A DNA stretch of 37,225 nucleotides from Parashewanella hymeniacidonis (GCF_016900895.1 NZ_JAFEUN010000040.1:1-37225); one strand, 5' to 3'; counted from the stretch's first letter, positions 1 through 8,656 are shown. The notes: generated from the letters alone by a model not told the origin. A program made the numbers and translations.

Positions 1-28
1 ATACTTGATGAAAATCATTTTTGACAAG

Positions 29-397
29 TTAGATATCGACCCGAGTAACGAAAAAGTATCTCAAGTCATCAGTGAACTTGAAGAGTTCGGGGTTATTGCA
101 GCATAAAACTGTCCGCAGTATTGGGTTATCAACAATTATCAAATCACCTTGAATATTCACGATGTTCTTAAGGCCATTTAAGTTCTGAATATCTTTACCA
201 GCGATCTTCAACCCACCAAGAATTTCGCTACATCCTTTAAAACTACTTTCGAAAGTATCGACTTGTTTTTGGGTTGTAAGTTCATGTACAACACATTGAT
301 TGGACTTTATTGGCGAGAAGTTAGATTCTGGTGTACTTGCAAAAGCATTATGAATCATCCCTGAAAACAATCCGATAACAATAAAAGACGTTTTCAT
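29..397 (-). CDS. Small secreted protein with receptor L-domain-like repeat
   Basis: A 122-residue protein with an N-terminal signal peptide (basic start, hydrophobic residues 4-19, likely cleavage after AFA-S). The middle (about residues 59-95) has the pattern LGGLKIAGKDI, LNGLKNIVNIQGDLII, VDNPIL, which resembles the leucine-rich turns of receptor L domains (a right-handed beta-helix found in eukaryotic receptors and in some bacterial surface proteins). Only one or two turns are present, so the protein is far shorter than a complete L domain; it may be truncated or a minimal unit. There are four cysteines (35, 56, 99, 100). It is divergent from serA. Exact role unknown; the L-domain resemblance is by eye only. 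Confidence 0.6.
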   Translation of the reverse strand: MKTSFIVIGLFSGMIHNAFASTPESNFSPIKSNQCVVHELTTQKQVDTFESSFKGCSEILGGLKIAGKDIQNLNGLKNIVNIQGDLIIVDNPILRTVLCCNNPELFKFTDDLRYFFVTRVDI

Positions 398-580
398 AAT
401 TCCAAATTAAATGATTAATCAAAACAACATTATCCGCTCATATTATAAACAGCGCAAAGGTCAATAACGCATTACTTGTAATATTTTGAAATAATACAAC
501 GAAATTATTTTACCTTTACTTTAAAAACTGATACTTAACACAAAACAGTGCAAACATTCTAAACATCTTAGAGGTACCTA

Positions 581-1813
581 ATGACAACTAAACACTCACT
601 TCAAAAAGATAAGATAAAGATCTTGCTGCTTGAGGGAGTTCACCAGTCCGCTGTTGAATCATTAGAAAATGCTGGCTACGACAATATCGAATATCATAAA
701 TCATCACTTACTGGTGAAGCATTAGAGTCTGCTATCAAAGATGCGCACTTTGTCGGCCTACGTTCCAGAACTCAGTTGACTGAAGAAATGATTAATCATG
801 CCGAAAAATTGATCGCAATCGGTTGTTTTTGTATTGGCACAAATCAGGTTGATCTTAATGCCGCAGCCAAACGAGGTATTCCGGTTTTCAACGCACCGTT
901 TTCAAATACTCGAAGTGTCGCTGAATTAGTATTAGGTGAAATCATTATGCTCATGCGTGGTATCCCTGAAAAAAATGCTAAAGCACATCGCGGTGAATGG
1001 TTTAAAAGCGCCTCAGGCAGCCATGAAGTTCGCGGCAAAGTGCTCGGTATTGTTGGTTATGGTCATATTGGTACGCAATTAGGAATTCTTGCGGAAACCC
1101 TCGGTATGCAAGTTAAGTTTTATGATATCGAAGATAAACTACCGCTCGGTAATGCTAAGCAAATCAAGAGTCTGAAAAAACTTCTTTCAACATCAGATAT
1201 CGTGAGCTTGCATGTACCTGAAACAAAGAATACTAAAAATATGATAGGCGCTGAAGAGCTCTCTGTAATGAAGCCTGAAAGTAAGCTTATCAATGCATCA
1301 AGAGGAACCGTTGTTGAAATTGAAGCGTTAGCGAATGCCATTAAACAGGGGAAAATTTCAGGCGCTGCTATTGATGTATTTCCTACTGAGCCTAAATCTA
1401 ACAATGATGAGTTTGTGAGTGAACTCAGAAATCTTGATCAAGTATTACTTACCCCGCACGTAGGCGGCAGCACCATCGAAGCTCAAGAGAATATAGGGTT
1501 TGAAGTGGCTGGCAAGCTTGCTAAGTATTCCGATAACGGCTCGACACTTTCAGCAGTTAATTTCCCTGAGGTTTCTCTGCCATCACATCAAGGTCATTCT
1601 AGGCTATTGCATATCCACACCAACAAACCTGGTGTACTAATTCAAATCAACCAAGCTTTCGCAGAGCAACATATCAACATTTCTGCACAGCATTTACAGA
1701 CTAAAAGAGACATTGGTTATGTTGTGATGGAGGTCGAAACCAGTAAGGCCGATCAAGCTATAGAAGAGCTGAAGAATATTGAAGGAACAATTCGTACCCG
1801 AGTGCTTTATTGA
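581..1813 (+). CDS. serA: D-3-phosphoglycerate dehydrogenase
   Basis: Oxidises 3-phosphoglycerate to 3-phosphohydroxypyruvate with NAD, the first step of serine synthesis in the cytoplasm. The 410-residue length matches the E. coli-type enzyme. Visible features: Rossmann motif GxGxxG at 159-164 (VGYGHIG), catalytic Arg241 (NASRGT), Glu270 (FPTEP) and His293 (TPHVGG), and a C-terminal ACT domain (about 340-410) containing HTNKPGVL, the module that binds serine for feedback inhibition. The start ATG follows an AGAGG ribosome site with a 5-nt spacer. It is transcribed alone; a perfect 11-bp hairpin lies 29 nt after the stop. Identification is secure. Confidence 0.97.
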   Translation: MTTKHSLQKDKIKILLLEGVHQSAVESLENAGYDNIEYHKSSLTGEALESAIKDAHFVGLRSRTQLTEEMINHAEKLIAIGCFCIGTNQVDLNAAAKRGIPVFNAPFSNTRSVAELVLGEIIMLMRGIPEKNAKAHRGEWFKSASGSHEVRGKVLGIVGYGHIGTQLGILAETLGMQVKFYDIEDKLPLGNAKQIKSLKKLLSTSDIVSLHVPETKNTKNMIGAEELSVMKPESKLINASRGTVVEIEALANAIKQGKISGAAIDVFPTEPKSNNDEFVSELRNLDQVLLTPHVGGSTIEAQENIGFEVAGKLAKYSDNGSTLSAVNFPEVSLPSHQGHSRLLHIHTNKPGVLIQINQAFAEQHINISAQHLQTKRDIGYVVMEVETSKADQAIEELKNIEGTIRTRVLY

Positions 1814-1841
1814 GAGCGTTCAAAGCTTAGCGTCGATACAT

Positions 1842-1867
1842 CGAGTTAATGAAGAATCATTAACTCG
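1842..1867 (+). other. Perfect 11-bp hairpin downstream of serA
   Basis: CGAGTTAATGA, a 4-nt AGAA loop, then TCATTAACTCG: a perfect stem 29 nt after the serA stop. No T-run follows, so it does not fit a classical Rho-independent terminator; it may protect the serA mRNA 3' end or mark a processing or Rho-dependent end. It lies just upstream of the possible start of the decayed gene at 1899. Confidence 0.5.
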
Positions 1868-1898
1868 CAAAGACAGAAATACATCACAATATCAAGAT

Positions 1899-2524
1899 AT
1901 GAAAGAGCTTGATATCTTCTCTGATAATACTAAGCATGAGCACAAACAAGGTTTATACCCATGATTCCTGAAGATTTCAGCGAGAATGCACAACTTGTTA
2001 ATCAAGGCGACGGTGTGCGGCAATAGTGAACTATTGTTAGCAACGGCAACGAAGAGTAACAAGCTGTGCAACTCGCACTGCGTGGACTTCTCAGCGCCAA
2101 TTCTTCTTTGTTACATTAGCTCGAAAGAATCCCGATATTCCTTCGCTAATGCGCCTCAAAGAATTGGCGCTGAAAAAGTCCTGAAACATGCATCTTCAAG
2201 TATCATGGGTATAGTAAACAATTCTTCGAAGAAGTTATCCACGCAAATTCTGTTTTACCAGATAAATCGGCAGTCACATAGAGAAGCGAGGCATTCGAGC
2301 GTCACTTCACTGAATTCCGCAAAAAAGACTCTGGTGACATTTCAAAAGATCAAGCAAAATTTAATCGTTACATGCATGAAAATGGCGCATTTAAATTCGA
2401 AGTAAAAGCAATAGGTCTTAATCTATTCCATAGAGAACCACAAGCAGAAACTGAGCATGTTGAGCCGTGGGTCGCAGTAGCTGCTTTTTACGCCATATTT
2501 TCAGGAAAATCATTATTGGGCTAG
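1899..2524 (+). pseudogene. Decayed unknown gene interrupted by a MITE and a stop codon
   Basis: Upstream of the MITE a frame from ATG 1899 reads MKELDIFSDNTKHEHKQG. Downstream, from 2216, another stretch reads KQFFEEVIHANSVLP..., has one in-frame TAG at 2279-2281, then continues as FERHFTEFRKKDSGDISK... and ends ...AFYAIFSGKSLLG at TAG 2522-2524. Removing exactly the 260-bp element (1954-2213) puts the two parts in one frame. Product about 120 residues, family not recognised; it resembles the small charged accessory proteins elsewhere in this window. The alternative is that the two halves are unrelated. An earlier ATG (1779, inside serA) is open in the same frame but less likely. Confidence 0.45.
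1954..2213. mobile_element. MITE-like element, copy 1 (260 bp)
   Basis: Bounded by terminal inverted repeats that begin TATACCCATGAT and end ATCATGGGTATA; about 25 nt match on each side with a few mismatches. A second copy lies at 14452-14718, nearly identical through the middle. Copy 1 lacks 7 nt (GATGCTC) near the left end. It has no transposase. The centre folds into a long hairpin: GGACTT..AGCGCCAATTCTT (from 2085) pairs with AAGAATTGGCGCT..AAGTCC (ending about 2180), and another palindrome CAATAGTGAACTATTG lies near 2023. A TA target duplication is possible but cannot be proven. The ORF crossing it (M-H-N-L-L-I-K) is probably not a gene. Confidence 0.8.
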
Positions 2525-2620
2525 TACCAAATTTGGAAAAGAACGTACTCAATTATGCAATACCTCAAGTTTGTTATATCATAGCCGCCAAATTTATTGG
2601 TCCTTTTTTAACACTTAGCT

Positions 2621-2634
2621 TGAGGTGTCCTATT
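2621..2634 (+). promoter_or_regulatory. pcnB: Shine-Dalgarno and AUU start of pcnB
   Basis: TGAGGTG followed by TCCT and ATT. The sequence offers a strong GAGG ribosome site placed correctly for a weak AUU codon. AUU initiation of pcnB is established in E. coli, where it limits expression of this toxic-in-excess enzyme. TTG 2620 is in frame but overlaps the ribosome site itself, so it is unlikely. Confidence 0.75.
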
Positions 2635-4041
2635 TTACGCCGCATCAGTCAGTTTTGTAAGCAGCTTTTTAATGAATCCCCTGCTACAGAGAATCATCAA
2701 AACTCAGAAAACTCGTCCGGATTAACTCTCGAAGTTGTATTGCGAGACAAACATAATATTTCTCGCCGTCAAATCAGTGAGAATGCTTTAAAAGTTTTAT
2801 ATCGTCTGCATAAATCAGGTTTCAAAGCCTATCTTGTAGGTGGTGGCGTGCGTGATATTCTTTTAGGTTTAAAGCCAAAAGATTTCGATGTTGTAACCAA
2901 CGCTAAACCTGAAGAAATTAAACGTTTATTTAGAAACTGTCGCTTAGTTGGTCGCAGATTTCGTTTAGCGCATATTGTCTTTGGACGCGATGTTATTGAA
3001 GTCGCAACCTTCCGCGGACACCACAACGCAGACAAAAATGCCAATATATCTAAATCAAACTCTGAAGGTCGTCTTCTTCGCGACAACGTTTACGGTACGA
3101 TAGACGAAGATGCAGAACGTCGTGACTTCACCGTAAACGCACTTTATTACGACATCAGTGACTTTTCAATTCGCAGTTATGGTGGCGGATTAAAAGACTT
3201 GAATAACGGTATAATCCGCATGATTGGCGACCCAGAAACTCGCTATCGTGAAGATCCAGTGCGAATGATTCGAGCGGTTCGTTTTGCATCCAAGCTCAAC
3301 ATGAGTATTGATAAAGAAACTTCACGCCCAATCAAAGCATTAGCACCACTTTTGCAAGATATTCCTGCAGCCAGAATGTTCGAAGAAGTACTTAAAATGT
3401 TCTTCAGCGGTAAAGCTATTGATAACTATCATTTGATGCAGCAGTATGGTTTATTTGAGCCATTATTTCCTCAAATTACAAAGTCGATGCAAGATGATAA
3501 CGACGACTACTTGAAGAAAATGGTTGAGCAAACACTTCACAATACTGATGCTCGTATTCGCCAAGAAAAATCCGTGACACCTGCTTTCTTCTATGCGGCA
3601 ATGTTGTGGTACCCGTTACAACAAAAAGCGCAGGATATTGTACTTGAAAGCGGACTTTCACTTTACGACGCTTTTGTCACGGCCATGGCTGATGTAATGG
3701 AAGAGCAATGTCGTACTATTGGTATTCCGCGTCGATTTAGCACCATTACTAAAGATATTTGGCAATTACAGCTCCGCCTCGAAAAAAACCAAGGCATGCG
3801 AGCATTTAAGCTTATCGAACATCCAAAATTTAGAGCTGCATACGACTTACTTCAGCTTCGAGGTACAATCGAATCAGATAACGTTACAACCGTTGCAAAC
3901 TGGTGGAAATCATTTGTAAATGCCGATGAAGAAGAGCGTTTACACATTGCTCGCAAGGCAAATAGAAGCCAACCTAAGCGTAACGGCCAGCGTCGTAAAC
4001 GCCGCACTAAGCCAAAAGCTAAACCGCAACAGAATGACTAA
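2632..4041 (+). CDS. pcnB: Poly(A) polymerase I, AUU start
   Basis: Adds 3' poly(A) tails to RNAs and so promotes their decay. Strong family match: LVGGGVRDILLG (69-80), the nucleotidyltransferase aspartates in KPKDFDVVT (84 and 86), RRFRLAHIVFG, ATFRGHH, RRDFTVNALYY, EDPVRMIRAVRFA, and a basic Arg/Lys-rich tail. No ATG is suitable: in-frame ATG 2467 would add 55 unrelated residues that overlap the preceding pseudogene. ATT 2632 lies 6 nt after GAGG (2622-2625), and the resulting N-terminus ILRRISQFCKQLFN aligns with E. coli PcnB (FTRVANFCRKVLS), which is known to start at AUU. Length 469. First gene of a run with folK, panB and panC; the usual upstream partners (dksA, gluQ) are absent here. 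Confidence 0.95.
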   Translation: MLRRISQFCKQLFNESPATENHQNSENSSGLTLEVVLRDKHNISRRQISENALKVLYRLHKSGFKAYLVGGGVRDILLGLKPKDFDVVTNAKPEEIKRLFRNCRLVGRRFRLAHIVFGRDVIEVATFRGHHNADKNANISKSNSEGRLLRDNVYGTIDEDAERRDFTVNALYYDISDFSIRSYGGGLKDLNNGIIRMIGDPETRYREDPVRMIRAVRFASKLNMSIDKETSRPIKALAPLLQDIPAARMFEEVLKMFFSGKAIDNYHLMQQYGLFEPLFPQITKSMQDDNDDYLKKMVEQTLHNTDARIRQEKSVTPAFFYAAMLWYPLQQKAQDIVLESGLSLYDAFVTAMADVMEEQCRTIGIPRRFSTITKDIWQLQLRLEKNQGMRAFKLIEHPKFRAAYDLLQLRGTIESDNVTTVANWWKSFVNADEEERLHIARKANRSQPKRNGQRRKRRTKPKAKPQQND

Positions 4042-4531
4042 AGTATTTATTGCATTAGGTGCTAATCTGCGAGATCCCGTCTCGCAGTTAAATAGTGCGA
4101 GCATGGCGTTAGCGCAACGCGCTGCAGTAGATAGCTTAAACGTTTCACCTTACTATGCTTCAGTGCCAATGGGAGACGTTGAGCAACCCGACTATGTCAA
4201 TGCCGTTGCCAGTTTTGAAACCAATCTTGACCCAATTGAGTTACTTGATGCTCTGCAAAATATAGAGAATCAACAAGGTCGAGTCAGGGAAGTGCGTTGG
4301 GGGCCTAGAACTTTAGATTTAGATATCCTGCTATATGGCAATCAAATTATACAGTCCGAGCGACTGATTGTCCCCCACTACGGCATGAAACAAAGAAGCT
4401 TTGTGTTAATCCCTCTACACAATATTGCACCAAATCTCACCTTGCCGTGTGGAACGACTGTGGCAAGTCTAATAAACGTTCAAATGAAAAGTGAATTACA
4501 ACAGCTCGACATAGATCGTTGCAGCAACTGA
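4034..4531 (+). CDS. folK: 2-amino-4-hydroxy-6-hydroxymethyldihydropteridine pyrophosphokinase
   Basis: Transfers pyrophosphate from ATP to 6-hydroxymethyl-7,8-dihydropterin in folate synthesis. The 165-residue protein begins [12 protein letters not shown] and carries the signature [15 protein letters not shown] (88-102), with the two magnesium-binding aspartates at 95 and 97, the same numbers as in E. coli HPPK. The start chosen is ATG 4034, which overlaps the last 8 nt of pcnB, so the two are translationally coupled; an earlier in-frame ATG at 3920 would add 38 residues lying wholly inside pcnB. panB follows 47 nt later. Linking folate and pantothenate genes after pcnB is the common order in this group. 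Confidence 0.95.
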   Translation: MTKVFIALGANLRDPVSQLNSASMALAQRAAVDSLNVSPYYASVPMGDVEQPDYVNAVASFETNLDPIELLDALQNIENQQGRVREVRWGPRTLDLDILLYGNQIIQSERLIVPHYGMKQRSFVLIPLHNIAPNLTLPCGTTVASLINVQMKSELQQLDIDRCSN

Positions 4532-4578
4532 TTAATTCGCTTATAACTTGTTCTCCATTTCATTGGGTTAATATTGTT

Positions 4579-5373
4579 ATGTCAAAAGTCACCACTTCGA
4601 CTCTGTTTAAATTTAAGCAGGAAGGAAAAAAGTTTTCAGCACTTACCGCTTATGATTCAAGCTTTGCGAGTGCATTTGATCAAGAAGGCATTGATGTGCT
4701 CCTAGTTGGAGACTCATTGGGCATGGTGATTCAAGGCAAAAAAGATACGATTCCAGTATCTGTAGAAGATGTTGCTTACCATGTGCAATGTGTCAGTAAT
4801 AGTGTTGAACGCACTCTGTTAATTGCTGATATGCCATTTATGAGTTACGCCACACCCGAGCAAACGATGGAAAACGCAGCGACGCTTATGCGAGCTGGTG
4901 CCAGCATGGTAAAGCTAGAAGGCGGACACTGGTTATTAGAAAGTATTTCCATGCTCACAGAACGCGGAATTCCAGTTTGTGCTCACTTAGGGTTAACGCC
5001 TCAATCAGTTAATGTTTTTGGCGGCTTTAAAATCCAAGGTCGTGATGAAGAGAACGCCAAACGTATTCTTGAAGAAGCAAAAGCCGTTGAAAAAGCAGGT
5101 GCTCAGCTATTAGTGCTTGAATGTATTCCTGCTAATTTAGCCAAAACCATTACTGAAGCCTTAACGATTCCAGTCATCGGCATTGGTGCAGGCAAAGATA
5201 CTGACGGTCAGATACTTGTGATGCACGATATTTTAGGTATTAGTAGTAGCTACATTCCACGCTTCTCTAAAAACTATCTCGCACAAACTGGTGAAGTTCG
5301 TGAAGCAGTAAAAGCTTTTATCACTGAAGTTGCTGATGGCACCTTCCCTGCCGATGAGCACACCTTTAATTAA
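4579..5373 (+). CDS. panB: 3-methyl-2-oxobutanoate hydroxymethyltransferase
   Basis: Uses methylenetetrahydrofolate to convert alpha-ketoisovalerate to ketopantoate, first step of pantothenate synthesis. 264 residues, same as E. coli. Conserved residues in place: metal ligands Asp45 (LLVGDSLG) and Asp84 (IADMPF), Lys112 (MVKLEGG) and catalytic Glu181 (LVLECIP), plus GGFKIQGR and IGIGAG. ATG 4579 is used ([13 protein letters not shown]); an in-frame ATG at 4519 would overlap folK and add 20 atypical residues. The stop codon lies inside a palindrome that separates it from panC. Confidence 0.96.
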   Translation: MSKVTTSTLFKFKQEGKKFSALTAYDSSFASAFDQEGIDVLLVGDSLGMVIQGKKDTIPVSVEDVAYHVQCVSNSVERTLLIADMPFMSYATPEQTMENAATLMRAGASMVKLEGGHWLLESISMLTERGIPVCAHLGLTPQSVNVFGGFKIQGRDEENAKRILEEAKAVEKAGAQLLVLECIPANLAKTITEALTIPVIGIGAGKDTDGQILVMHDILGISSSYIPRFSKNYLAQTGEVREAVKAFITEVADGTFPADEHTFN

Positions 5374-5380
5374 GGTGTGC
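5358..5380 (+). other. Palindromic hairpin at the panB stop codon
   Basis: GCACACCTT, 5-nt loop TAATT, AAGGTGTGC: a perfect 9-bp stem that contains the panB TAA stop in its right arm. No T-run follows, so it is unlikely to terminate transcription. It could tune panC expression relative to panB or protect the panB message. Confidence 0.55.
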
Positions 5381-5421
5381 AAGACCAAGCACATCATTTA
5401 ATGTTTACAGAGTTATCACAC

Positions 5422-6273
5422 ATGAAAGTTACTTCTGAAATCGCAGCCATTCGTCAACAAGTCAGAGAATGGAGAGCTGCTGGAAAAACGGTTGCATTTG
5501 TCCCAACAATGGGCAACTTGCATAAAGGACACATCTCTTTAGTAACAGAAAGCTTAAAACACGCAGATCATGTTGTTGCGTCTATATTTGTCAATCCGAT
5601 GCAATTTGCAGCCCATGAAGATTTAGACACTTACCCGAAAACATTATCTGCGGATCTGGAACAATTATCAGCGGCTGGCACCGAACTTGTTTTTACACCG
5701 ACATCTGAGCAAATGTACCCCAATGGAGCAGAAAACCATACTAAGGTAACCGTTCCAGAAGATGCAATAGGCCTCTGTGGCGAAAGCTCAAGTAGACCCG
5801 GCTTCTTTACGGGTGTAGCAACAATTGTTTTGAAGCTATTCAATATTGTACAACCTGATATCGCTTGCTTTGGTCGAAAAGACTATCAGCAACTGATCAT
5901 CATAAAAACCATGGTCGATGAATTGGCTTTGCCTATCCGCATTATCGGAGTCGATACTTATCGTGAGCAGAGTGGTTTAGCCATGAGTTCCCGTAATAAT
6001 TACTTGAGTAAAGATGAGCGAGAGCAAGCTGCTGAAATAAAACAAATATTAGATGCCTCAATTGCTCGTGTTCAAGCAGGCGAAGCACACAAAGCTGTAC
6101 TTGATGATGCAATAAAATCTATGGCGAAAGCTGGCTTCAACACCGATTACATCATTATCCGTAATGCCAATACGATGCAACCCGTCACACCTAGTGATGA
6201 CGAGTTAGTCATCTTAGTCGCAGCTTTTCTTGGCACAACACGTTTAATTGATAATCAGTATTTTACCGTTTAA
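5422..6273 (+). CDS. panC: Pantothenate synthetase
   Basis: Condenses pantoate and beta-alanine with ATP to give pantothenate, acting with PanB. 283 residues as in E. coli. Signatures: [10 protein letters not shown] (28-37) with the HIGH-like HKGH, FVNPMQF, the GRKDYQQ strand, and the MSSRNNYLS loop. ATG 5422 gives the standard N-terminus [14 protein letters not shown]; the earlier open frame (5377) begins inside the panB-panC hairpin. Last gene of the pcnB-folK-panB-panC run. Confidence 0.96.
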   Translation: MKVTSEIAAIRQQVREWRAAGKTVAFVPTMGNLHKGHISLVTESLKHADHVVASIFVNPMQFAAHEDLDTYPKTLSADLEQLSAAGTELVFTPTSEQMYPNGAENHTKVTVPEDAIGLCGESSSRPGFFTGVATIVLKLFNIVQPDIACFGRKDYQQLIIIKTMVDELALPIRIIGVDTYREQSGLAMSSRNNYLSKDEREQAAEIKQILDASIARVQAGEAHKAVLDDAIKSMAKAGFNTDYIIIRNANTMQPVTPSDDELVILVAAFLGTTRLIDNQYFTV

Positions 6274-6353
6274 TATTTGAACTCAGTATATACATTCTGT
6301 TAATCTAACCATTCATAAATAATGGATTTTTATGATTAATAGGATGTTTCACA

Positions 6354-6842
6354 ATGAATAAGAGCAATTGGCTTTTATTATTAATCTTTCTTTCATCGCC
6401 CACTTTCGCCAGTTCATTTTATAAATGTACTAAAGGTGACAGGGTCGTCTATAGCCAATCCATTTGCCCTCAATCTTTCAAACAGAGTGAAATTGCTTAC
6501 AATAATGGTGTCACTATTGAAAAAGATTCTGACCAAAAAGTAAAAAAAACAGATCCTCTAAAAATACTATTAACGAACACCACCATTCCCCATGATAAGT
6601 TAATACTGCTGATTTCAGGTGAGATTAAACGTATCAAACAAGAGATCAGGTATAACGATGTTATAAAGGCGAATGAACTTCAAAATTTAGCTCGAAATCG
6701 TTTTTGGCAAGAAACTGAAATTAATGATATTGAATATGAAAAAGACGTTGAAAAACTTAATAAACACTTCGATGAACTCAATAAAGTGAATAAGCAAACA
6801 ATAGCTGCACTTGAATCAAGACGGCAACAACTTGAGAAATAA
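6354..6842 (+). CDS. Secreted DUF4124-like protein with coiled-coil tail
   Basis: 162 residues. Signal peptide at 1-20 (LLLLIFLSSPTFAS), then a short DUF4124-type module: FYKCTKGDRVVYSQSICP, with two cysteines (25 and 39) that probably form a disulfide in the periplasm. The rest is charged and heptad-like (about 90-162), predicted helical coiled coil. DUF4124 proteins are common periplasmic proteins of gammaproteobacteria without an assigned function. An AGGATG ribosome site precedes the start. Transcribed separately from panC. Confidence 0.75.
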   Translation: MNKSNWLLLLIFLSSPTFASSFYKCTKGDRVVYSQSICPQSFKQSEIAYNNGVTIEKDSDQKVKKTDPLKILLTNTTIPHDKLILLISGEIKRIKQEIRYNDVIKANELQNLARNRFWQETEINDIEYEKDVEKLNKHFDELNKVNKQTIAALESRRQQLEK

Positions 6843-7106
6843 TTCACGAAAAATCATTACATGTCACCCTTTTCACTTCCATTAAACCACTCTAGTAAAC
6901 ATTAAAATAACCTTATGTAATCAATAAATTAAAAGTCATAACCAATTAACTTAATTTAATGTAAATTGCATTGAACTTCTCAAATAACTTCATTAAAACT
7001 AGCTCCCAGAGTCAGTTTCGTTTTAACTTTTGACCCTACAGTCAACTAGGAATCGAGAAAGGCCAACAAACTAAGAACCAAAGGCTCATAATATAGAGGT
7101 AGTAGT
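6843..7106. other. AT-rich leader region before the barrel gene
   Basis: 264 nt without a gene. It holds the promoter and leader of the outer-membrane protein; no convincing -35/-10 pair, repeat or operator stands out by eye. Confidence 0.4.
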
Positions 7107-7670
7107 ATGATGTTAAAAAAAGTAATTTTTGCCACATTAATTGCCAGCGTTTCAGGCTCATGTTTAGCTAACTGGGTCGGTGATGTGAGTTATTTATCAC
7201 TTTCTGATTCAAATAGAGTCATTAATGTTCATAGTCACAAAAATGATGTAACACTCGGCGTTTTAGCACTTTCTGCTGGGTATGAGATTCCACTTGCAGA
7301 AAACTTTTCCATCACACCCGAAGCACAGTACGGCTTTGGCATTAAAGATGACACCTTAAACATCGATGATAATGGCGCTACAGATAATGTCACCGTTGAT
7401 GTCGATAAATATTACGGATTTAATTTAAGGGCTCAGTATAATTTTACACCACAGTTCTATGCTTATGTTCAACCTCAATACACAAAAATTAAAGTGGAAG
7501 CTAAGCATAAGTCTTCTGGCGCAAAAGACTATGGCAGTGAAACTAAGTTCGGCTATGGTGGCGGTGTAGGTTATCAAATTACTCCGCAATTAGGCGCTAA
7601 CCTTGGATTTGTAAGATTCAACAGTCTAGATGTTGATGGCTGGCAATTAGGTATGAGATACAAGTTCTAA
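7107..7670 (+). CDS. Small outer-membrane beta-barrel protein
   Basis: 187 residues: signal peptide (1-21, ending SCLA before NWVGDV), then alternating amphipathic strands, including GVLALSAGYEIPL, ITPEAQYGFGI, YYGFNLRAQYNF, FYAYVQPQYT, KFGYGGGVGYQI, GANLGFVRFN and a final GWQLGMRYKF. The terminal aromatic residue and the pattern of about eight strands fit the OmpA-transmembrane/OmpW/opacity-type 8-strand porin-like family. GAGGTAG precedes the start. The upstream 260 nt are AT-rich and hold no gene. Ends in a strong bidirectional terminator. Substrate unknown. Confidence 0.8.
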   Translation: MMLKKVIFATLIASVSGSCLANWVGDVSYLSLSDSNRVINVHSHKNDVTLGVLALSAGYEIPLAENFSITPEAQYGFGIKDDTLNIDDNGATDNVTVDVDKYYGFNLRAQYNFTPQFYAYVQPQYTKIKVEAKHKSSGAKDYGSETKFGYGGGVGYQITPQLGANLGFVRFNSLDVDGWQLGMRYKF

Positions 7671-7687
7671 TCAAGAGTGAAACAAAA

Positions 7688-7717
7688 TAAAAAAGCACCA
7701 TTGAGGTGCTTTTTTAT
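7688..7717. terminator. Bidirectional Rho-independent terminator
   Basis: A-run, AGCACC, loop ATTGA, GGTGCT, T-run (stem extends through A/T pairs). It serves both the barrel gene ending at 7670 and the L,D-transpeptidase gene ending at 7736 on the opposite strand. Confidence 0.92.
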
Positions 7718-7735
7718 TAACTGACAGTTTATGAC

Positions 7736-8656
7736 CTAGTTATCTAACCTAACAGGCATTCCATTCCTTTTTTCAAGCATTCTCTTTAACGTCTCTGAAT
7801 TCGTTTTTGCATTTGCAATAAAACGCTTCACATTACGATTAAAAGTCAGTGGCGCATCTTCATTAGAATCATACTGAGCTTGATTCTTGGATAGTGGTTC
7901 ATGCACTTCTATATATCGATGACCATCAGGTTCAACAGCGACTTTAATTGGTTCATTGATGAATTGAACTCGAGTATGAACGGGGACTTCTTTAAATAAC
8001 GCTTCAATATCATCATTACGTAAACGCACACAGCCATGACTGACACGTAATCCTATTCCGAAATTAGCATTCGTACCGTGTATTGCATAAAGGTTCCCTA
8101 CATACAACGCAAACAAGCCCATTGGGTTATCTGGCCCCGCTGGCCACACTTTTGGTAGTGTTTCTCCATTAGCCGCATAATCAGCTCTTATTCTAGCTGT
8201 GGGCGTCCATGTTGGGTTTGCTCTCTTACGCCATATTTTTGTTGTCCAATTTTCTGGCGTATCGCGTCCAACCTCGCCAATGCCGATTGGGTACACTTCA
8301 ACCGTCCCCTTTCCTTTTGGGTAATAGTACAAGCGCATTTCAGCCAAGTTAATAATGATGCCTTTTCGGGGCGCATCTGGCAAAAGTAGCTTATGCGGAA
8401 TGATCAGTTTTGAGCCAGGTCTTGGTAGAAACGGATCAACACCAGGGTTTGCTTGCATTATATTCGTTAAGCCTAGCTGAAACTTGGCTGCGATATCTTC
8501 GAGTGCGAGTTTTCCTTGAGGAACAACATAAGTTTCGTTTTGACCAACGAGCCGACCGCCGTCTTTGGGTATCACATAAGTCAAAGCAAATGCTGACGGA
8601 GCTAAAAACATTAAAGGGAGAACTAAAGCAGTCAATCGATTCATAAAATACTTCAT
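7736..8656 (-). CDS. L,D-transpeptidase, LysM plus YkuD domain
   Basis: Periplasmic enzyme of the ErfK/YbiS/YcfS/YnhG family, which forms 3-3 crosslinks or attaches lipoproteins to peptidoglycan. 306 residues from ATG 8656: signal peptide to about residue 24, a LysM-like segment (about 43-88: [17 protein letters not shown]... PGSKLIIPH), then the YkuD domain ending in IHGTNANFG and [11 protein letters not shown] with the catalytic Cys at 209. ATG 8644 ([11 protein letters not shown]) is an equally plausible start; a TTG one codon upstream of 8656 is less likely. Stands alone and divergent from yjjX. Confidence 0.93.
   Translation of the reverse strand: MKYFMNRLTALVLPLMFLAPSAFALTYVIPKDGGRLVGQNETYVVPQGKLALEDIAAKFQLGLTNIMQANPGVDPFLPRPGSKLIIPHKLLLPDAPRKGIIINLAEMRLYYYPKGKGTVEVYPIGIGEVGRDTPENWTTKIWRKRANPTWTPTARIRADYAANGETLPKVWPAGPDNPMGLFALYVGNLYAIHGTNANFGIGLRVSHGCVRLRNDDIEALFKEVPVHTRVQFINEPIKVAVEPDGHRYIEVHEPLSKNQAQYDSNEDAPLTFNRNVKRFIANAKTNSETLKRMLEKRNGMPVRLDN

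Noticed and set aside
1986-2405. Open frame of 139 codons crossing the first MITE, with a shorter match in the second MITE at 14491
   Set aside because: It follows the element, not a gene: it overlaps a long hairpin, the downstream part is out of frame with a better coding stretch, and the two copies diverge at the ends.
2467-2631. 55-codon extension of pcnB from ATG 2467
   Set aside because: It overlaps the decayed gene, has no ribosome site and no match to PcnB; ATT 2632 has both.
6290-6330. CCATT...AATGG hairpin after panC as a terminator
   Set aside because: Only five pairs with an 8-nt loop; too weak to call.
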